This document shows, in pieces, positions 59,888-64,000 of a stretch of DNA of 64,000 bases; within the stretch, counting starts at the first letter, position 1, and every line of letters begins with the position of its first letter. Origin of the DNA: Methylomicrobium sp. wino1. GTDB taxonomy: Bacteria > Pseudomonadota > Gammaproteobacteria > Methylococcales > Methylomonadaceae. A program made the position numbers and the translations under genes. Under the pieces are notes generated by a model that made no database searches, had not been told where the DNA came from, and saw only the letters and a program-made list of their open reading frames with translations. Where the stretch lies: positions 2,480,001 to 2,544,000 of the forward strand of contig NZ_CP024202.1 in assembly GCF_003932755.1 (NCBI RefSeq). The letters are read 5' to 3'.

Positions 59888-61780
59888 ATGAACGACACAA
59901 AGCCTGGTAGCAACATTTCCCGCATAAAAAATCCGCAAAAACAGGGAGTATCCTGGTGGCGCAATTTTTTTTGGCTCTTGATCATTTTATTTTTAGTCTG
60001 GCAATGGGCCGACATTGAAAAACAACAACAGCTGACTCTTTCTTATTCGGAATTTAAAGCGAAGGTAAGAGCCGATGATGTCGCCACGATAACCTTTCAG
60101 GGTGACCGGATCGTTGGCGATCTCAAGAAAAGGCCTATCGAACAAAAACCCGAGCAACAGCAAATTCCGGTTCGCTTCATGACTACCCGCCCGCCGATTG
60201 ACGATCCCGAACTCATAGCATTGCTCGAAAAACACAAAGTTGAGGTGCATGCCCAATCGGAACAGGCCCAATGGTGGTTGCAGGCTTTGATCGGAATAGC
60301 TCCCTGGTTGCTGATCATAGGCTTATTCTGGTACTCCGGGCGTCAAATGCAGGAGCGTCTGACCGGCAAGGAAGGTCCGGGAGGCATCTTCAGCTTCGGC
60401 AAATCCAAGGCCAAACGTTTTAGACACGGAGTATCCAACGTCAGCTTCGACGATGTCGCCGGCTTGGAAAACGCCAAACGCGACATGCGGGAAATTACCG
60501 GTTATCTGAGCAATCCTGAGCAGTACCGGAAATTAGGCGCCTATATCCCGAAAGGCATCCTGCTGATGGGGCCCCCGGGGACAGGCAAGACACTCATGGC
60601 CAGAGCGGTGGCCGGGGAAGCTGGCGTGTCGTTCTTCACCATTAGCGGTTCCGAGTTCATCGAGATGTTTGTCGGCGTTGGGGCATCCCGGGTTCGCGAC
60701 ATGTTTGAAAGCGCCAAAAAGGAAGCGCCCGCCATTATCTTCATCGATGAAATCGACTCGGTAGGCAGAGCGCGCGGTACGGGACTTGGCGGCGGCCATG
60801 ATGAACGGGAACAGACCCTGAACCAGATACTGGGCGAAATGGACGGTTTTTCCCCTCATGAAGCCTTAGTCGTGCTTGCCGCCACTAACCGCCCCGATGT
60901 GCTGGATGCCGCATTGCTTCGTCCTGGCCGTTTCGACCGTAAGATTACTCTGGATCTGCCGGATAAAAAAGCGCGCACTCAGATTCTGAAAATACATAGC
61001 AAAAAAGTTCCCTTGGCCGACGATGTCGATCTGAACCGTCTGTCCGGTCTGACCGTTGGATTTTCCGGAGCCGATCTTGAAAACCTGATCAACGAAGCCG
61101 CATTGATGGCCGGACGCGATAACAAAGATCAGGTCGGTATGGTATCGTTACTCAACGCGCGGGATAAGGTCGTGCTCGGCGGTAAACGGGAAATGATCTT
61201 GAGTGACGAGGAAAAAAAGTTGGTCGCTTACCATGAAGCGGGGCATGCCTTGGTTGCCAGCCTATTGCCGAACGCCGACCCGCTCGACAAAGTGACCATC
61301 ATTCCACGCGGGCGAGCTCTGGGCGTAACCGAACAAATTCCGGAAGAAGAGCGACATAACCTAAAGGAGAGTTATTTGCGAGACCGCATCGGCGTGATGT
61401 TGGGCGGCCGTGTTTCCGAAAAGCTGATCTTCGGTGAAATCAGTTCCGGCGCCGAAAGCGATCTCAAACAGGTGACGAGCCTGGCTCGCCATATGGTGAC
61501 GCATTGGGGCATGAGCGACAAAATCGGCCCAGTCGTTTTTCGCCGTGGCGAAGAACATATTTTTCTGGGCCGGGAATTGGCTCAGCAGCGGGATTTCAGC
61601 GAATATACCGCTCAAATCATCGACGAAGAAATCGCTGCCCTGGTACGCGATATTGAAAAGAAAGTCGCCGAATTATTAAAGCAACACCGGCCGAAACTGG
61701 AGGCTTTAGCGGTCGCCCTGCTGGAGAGTGAGACGCTGGAGGCGACCGATATTCATGCCATTATCGAAGCAAAAGCATGA
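59888..61780 (+). CDS. ftsH: ATP-dependent zinc metalloprotease FtsH
   Basis: A 630-residue membrane AAA+ protease. TM1 (about 24-41) and TM2 (about 135-150) flank a short periplasmic domain. AAA part: Walker A GPPGTGKT (228-235), Walker [34 protein letters not shown], pore motif FVGV in [13 protein letters not shown]. Protease: HEAGH (449-453) and the later Asp ligand in [19 protein letters not shown] site precedes ATG 59888. The N-terminus ([19 protein letters not shown]) is unlike the canonical FtsH, so this may be a second, stress-related copy. Confidence 0.95.
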   Translation: MNDTKPGSNISRIKNPQKQGVSWWRNFFWLLIILFLVWQWADIEKQQQLTLSYSEFKAKVRADDVATITFQGDRIVGDLKKRPIEQKPEQQQIPVRFMTTRPPIDDPELIALLEKHKVEVHAQSEQAQWWLQALIGIAPWLLIIGLFWYSGRQMQERLTGKEGPGGIFSFGKSKAKRFRHGVSNVSFDDVAGLENAKRDMREITGYLSNPEQYRKLGAYIPKGILLMGPPGTGKTLMARAVAGEAGVSFFTISGSEFIEMFVGVGASRVRDMFESAKKEAPAIIFIDEIDSVGRARGTGLGGGHDEREQTLNQILGEMDGFSPHEALVVLAATNRPDVLDAALLRPGRFDRKITLDLPDKKARTQILKIHSKKVPLADDVDLNRLSGLTVGFSGADLENLINEAALMAGRDNKDQVGMVSLLNARDKVVLGGKREMILSDEEKKLVAYHEAGHALVASLLPNADPLDKVTIIPRGRALGVTEQIPEEERHNLKESYLRDRIGVMLGGRVSEKLIFGEISSGAESDLKQVTSLARHMVTHWGMSDKIGPVVFRRGEEHIFLGRELAQQRDFSEYTAQIIDEEIAALVRDIEKKVAELLKQHRPKLEALAVALLESETLEATDIHAIIEAKA

Positions 61781-62218
61781 GCGGTGTAACAAAAGTCTCA
61801 GGGTCAGGTCTTACATTTTTCATTAAGAATTGGGCACAGAGTGAAAACCCTAAATTGTTGTTTTGGCGGGTAGCTTTTTAGCCTTGGGGCTTGTTTGCCG
61901 GCATAACAAGTCGGTCAAAGGGACGCGTCCGCCATTGGCTGTTTTGAAGCTTGGTTTTTTCAAGGTTCGGTGGCTTCGCTAAAGTTCAGTGAGCGGCGCG
62001 TCCCTTACCTTAACGTTGAATGGCAACTAATTGAACCCCTGCCGACATTAAGTACAAAGCTTCGAATGTCAATTAGGGGTCGATAACGGAAAAACGATTT
62101 ATCGATAGCATTGCCGCGCAGATTGCGCAGGATTTGCAGTTTATTTCTTATACATCCATAAAAAAATGAATTATGGTAAAAAAACACTGCATAACCTGCA
62201 CACCCTGCAGAGCAGTGA
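61781..62218. other. Intergenic with an inverted repeat
   Basis: No gene. AAGGGACGCG (about 61917) and CGCGTCCCTT (about 61998) form a 10-bp inverted repeat around 70 bases, reminiscent of a small palindromic element. Confidence 0.4.
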
Positions 62219-62650
62219 TTAAATTATTTTTTCAACCCTATATTTTTTCCTCGTCCCGGAAGTGCCGGCGATTGTCAATCGATATCCGGATTCTATCCTG
62301 TCGATGTATTTCATTAGAAATTTGCCCAGTCGCGGCCGATTAATGCCACTAGGGCTATCGGCCACATCAAATAGCGCCTGGGAAAGTGATTCGCACGAGG
62401 TCATTGCATATTTGACCAGTTCGTTCACTGTCACCGATTCCGAACCGATCGCGGCGTGCCAACATTCCAGAACCCCCGCCAATTCAGATCGGATGGGGTC
62501 GATGGTATCCCACCGGGATAGACCTGCGCATGGATCATCTAGACCAGCCCAAACAATTGTACCGCGTATCCAATCCGACCAGGCCTCAAACGATCCGAAT
62601 GACGTTAAATTTTGTCGGGGACGTCCCGCGATATCGTCTATGAAAGTCAA
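62219..62650 (-). pseudogene. C-terminal fragment of a phage/island primase-helicase
   Basis: DDIAGRPRQNLTSFGSFEAW, SDWIRGTIVWAGLDDPCAGL, then DTIDPIRSELAGVLECWHAA are the typical C-terminal segment of D5/DUF3987-like replication proteins on prophages and integrative elements. The ATPase part that should precede it is missing and is replaced upstream (62651-62797) by palindromic repeat sequence. Truncated and probably not expressed. It marks an older phage or ICE that once occupied this place. Confidence 0.6.
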
Positions 62651-62717
62651 AAATTACCGTTTTGCAATCTTAGCCAATGAGGCCGCGATACCATTTTTTG
62701 TCGCCCAACGTTCCCGA

Positions 62718-62797
62718 CTTCGAAATCGCGATCTGGGGATCGCTCCCACTGAGCATCCGCCCCTTGTGGGAGCGACGCCTTCGTCGCGATTTCGAAG
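62718..62797. repeat. Inverted pair of REP-like units
   Basis: CTTCGAAATCGCGATCTGGG...GCTCCCAC and the inverted GTGGGAGCGACGCCTTCGTC...TTCGAAG form a large hairpin. The same units are inside the MITE at 43304-43611. Confidence 0.75.
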
Positions 62798-63067
62798 CCA
62801 CTGATGTTCAATATCCGCAGATTTATCAAACAGCACCGCTTCCAAGTATACGGCGACCTCTGTTTAGCAAGTTTACCGATACTTGTGTATAACGGCGAGA
62901 GCTCCAGCTTCCTGTGACCGAAACAACCTCCGCACATTCTCAATCAACCCCGACTCGCTCGTTCAATCTTTCTTGATTGTCGGGAAGCTAGAGCTTCCCG
63001 AACAGGTTACCCAAGCTGGATCTTGGGTAACAGCATATTTTAGTTTTTGCGACTACGACTAGCCACT
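62798..63067. other. Intergenic region between repeats
   Basis: No gene recognised. An AAGCTAGAGCTTCCCG...hairpin-like stretch near 62978-63000 repeats GGAAGCTAGAGCTTCC, a palindrome. Confidence 0.35.
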
Positions 63068-63114
63068 GCTCGGACACTTGGCTTCGGTAAGCTGAAGCAT
63101 CTTGCTAATCAGGA
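63068..63114. repeat. Partial copy of the MITE right end
   Basis: GCTCGGACACTTGGCTTCGG through ATCTTGCTAATCAGGA matches the right terminus of the 43304-43611 element with one base difference. The rest of the element is not present. Confidence 0.75.
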
Positions 63115-63137
63115 CATTTTTTAAAAGAGGCCGGTTT

Positions 63138-63320
63138 ATGAATGCCGTCAAGAAACAACCTTCTGAAAAAAGCAGAATCATTTTGGCTTCATTAAAAGAA
63201 GCTGTTGCCAACGCGCTGGAGAAAAAACGGCGACTCGGCCAATATGCCGTGTTTTGGGAGGACGGCAAAGTCATTTGCAGGGGAGAAGATGCGCCACAAA
63301 TGGAACAAAAACGGGATTAG
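63138..63320 (+). CDS. Uncharacterised 60-residue protein
   Basis: MNAVKKQPSEKSRIILASLK, EAVANALEKKRRLGQYAVFW, then EDGKVICRGEDAPQMEQKRD. ATG 63138 follows an AAAGAGG site. A basic helical N-terminus and a small strand-rich end (RLGQYAVFWEDGKVI) give a plausible folded peptide of the kind found next to toxin or antitoxin genes, but no family can be named. Confidence 0.55.
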   Translation: MNAVKKQPSEKSRIILASLKEAVANALEKKRRLGQYAVFWEDGKVICRGEDAPQMEQKRD

Positions 63321-63348
63321 TTTGTTTGTATCTTTTTTAACTTGATAA

Positions 63349-63419
63349 AACCACAGAGGACACAGAGAAACACAGAGTAGAATCAAAAAACCTCTGTGAA
63401 CTCTGCGCTCTCTGTGGTT
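63349..63419. repeat. Inverted repeat element
   Basis: AACCACAGAGGACACAGAG and AACACAGAG are mirrored by CCTCTGTGAACTCTGC and CTCTCTGTGGTT. A widespread kind of small intergenic palindrome; it appears to have cut off the start of the hsdS fragment. Confidence 0.65.
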
Positions 63420-63449
63420 AAGGAAATAAACACTGACAATGCCGCCGGT

Positions 63450-63743
63450 CAACTTCCGATCAGGCCTGAGAAAACACGCGTGTACTCTGAATACCTCAAT
63501 AAATTGCTTTCAAGTAACGCTATAAAAAATCATCTAGAGTCAGAATCTCAAGGTGCAACGATGCCAAATTTGAATAAAACGATTATAGAGAATATCAGAA
63601 TACCAGTACCTACTGACACAGCACTTGATAAATTCTCAGCGATTAAAACTAAAATTATGGACACCAAAAAACTATTTCTTGATTTTGAGGATGAGTCTAT
63701 TTTTGAATCACTTAGCCAGAAAGCCTTTAAAGGCGAACTCTAA
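63450..63743 (+). pseudogene. HsdS C-terminal fragment (second type I RM locus)
   Basis: PIRPEKTRVYSEYLNKLLSS, SQGATMPNLNKTIIENIRIP and VPTDTALDKFSAIKTKIMDT, then KLFLDFEDESIFESLSQKAF form the second target-recognition domain and C-terminal conserved region of an HsdS. The first half is missing; the open frame starts inside the repeat at 63349-63419. It is a different HsdS from the one at 4171. A RloC-like ATPase gene starts 10 bases downstream. Confidence 0.75.
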
Positions 63744-63752
63744 GGAGGGAGT

Positions 63753-63890
63753 ATGATCGGCGAGATTCAGATTAATTCAGTAGCAACTTACCAATCACCC
63801 GCAACGCTTGGCGACCTTCGTCGCATCAACTTTATTTTTGGTGCCAATGGTACGAGTAAAACTGCCATCAGCTATGTAGTATTGGGATGC
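63753..63890 (+). pseudogene. RloC/AAA_13-like ATPase, N-terminal stub
   Basis: MIGEIQINSVATYQSPATLG, then DLRRINFIFGANGTSKTAIS: a Walker A loop (GANGTSKT) at about residue 30, typical of RloC/PrrC-type ATPases that accompany type I RM systems and cut tRNA anticodons after phage attack. After about 45 residues the sequence is replaced by a transposase fragment, so only the stub remains. Confidence 0.55.
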
Positions 63891-64000
63891 GATCTTTCAG
63901 GTCGTGTCGTCTTATCATTTGCCGTTGACCAATAACGAAGCCGAGCGGGCCTTGCGGCACTGGGTGATTTTAAGACTCATCAGCTATGGCGCTCGCACCG
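63880..64000 (+). pseudogene. IS66-like transposase C-terminal fragment at the right edge
   Basis: SSYHLPLTNNEAERALRHWV, then ILRLISYGART is the C-terminal DDE region of an IS66-type transposase. The fragment joins the RloC-like stub and continues past the window edge. It is of another subgroup than the element at 38624. Confidence 0.7.

Noticed and set aside
63349..63419. CRISPR-like repeats (ACACAGAG units)
   Set aside because: The units are mirror-symmetric parts of one small palindromic element, with no regular spacers.

Overview
The window looks like an accessory, mobile-element-rich part of a gammaproteobacterial chromosome. The protein flavour (MoxY/NarX-like kinase with a DUF2380 protein, DevBCA-type exporter with a cytochrome c', CheB-CheR fusion, multi-ORF IS21, RIT elements) would fit a methanotroph-like Methylococcales host, but that is an inference: no methane oxidation gene, rRNA or tRNA is visible.

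Layout. 0.5-2 kb: gene debris (a tyrosine recombinase broken by a T7 slip and a deletion, a WGR-domain remnant). 2-8.2 kb: a decayed type I restriction-modification island. hsdM has three lesions, hsdS is intact, and hsdR is only an N-terminal stub fused to a resolvase C-terminus. Interleaved are VapBC, ParDE and a frameshifted RhuM/Fic gene. 8.2-11 kb: umuDC behind a GAAC-N7-GAAC repeat, then a RelBE-like pair. 11.2-14.4 kb: a two-component system, a cupin and a DUF2380 secreted protein. 14.9-20 kb: a compact three-gene module (HelD-like helicase with an inserted nuclease-like domain and C-terminal zinc fingers; tandem winged-helix protein with a PD-(D/E)XK-like domain; NYN/OST-HTH ribonuclease-like protein). 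It is the best candidate here for an uncharacterised defence or nucleic-acid quality-control system.

20.6-26.3 kb: a TetR-controlled exporter operon (adaptor, FtsX-like permease, ATPase, cytochrome c', outer membrane factor). 26.4-31.2 kb: an AT-rich sulfur-handling cluster (TetR, rhodanese, DUF4242, ferredoxin-like protein, sulfide:quinone reductase family protein, DUF1641, beta-propeller) with three GACYGGTC operator-like sites. 31.2-47.8 kb: nested mobile DNA: an IS21-family element whose istA is split by a recombinase-in-trio (RIT) element; an IS66 remnant carrying two 49-bp insertions; an isolated secreted Cys-rich protein gene; a decayed group II intron split by a 308-bp MITE; and a second, apparently intact RIT element. 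Both RIT elements carry a 30-nt perfect palindrome at one end.

48-53.1 kb: a hybrid histidine kinase and a CheB-CheR-PAS fusion, on the minus strand. 53.5-57.8 kb: small stress genes (PfpI/DJ-1, OsmC), a dead HigBA pair, a photolyase-related fragment, a second MITE. 57.9-61.8 kb: aconitase and an FtsH protease. 62-64 kb: phage or integrative-element primase debris, dispersed palindromic repeats, an hsdS tail, the start of a RloC-like ATPase, and a transposase fragment running off the right edge.

Many genes in the first 8 kb and after 53 kb are pseudogenes with one or two small lesions, so the island is old and under relaxed selection, with later insertions layered on top.
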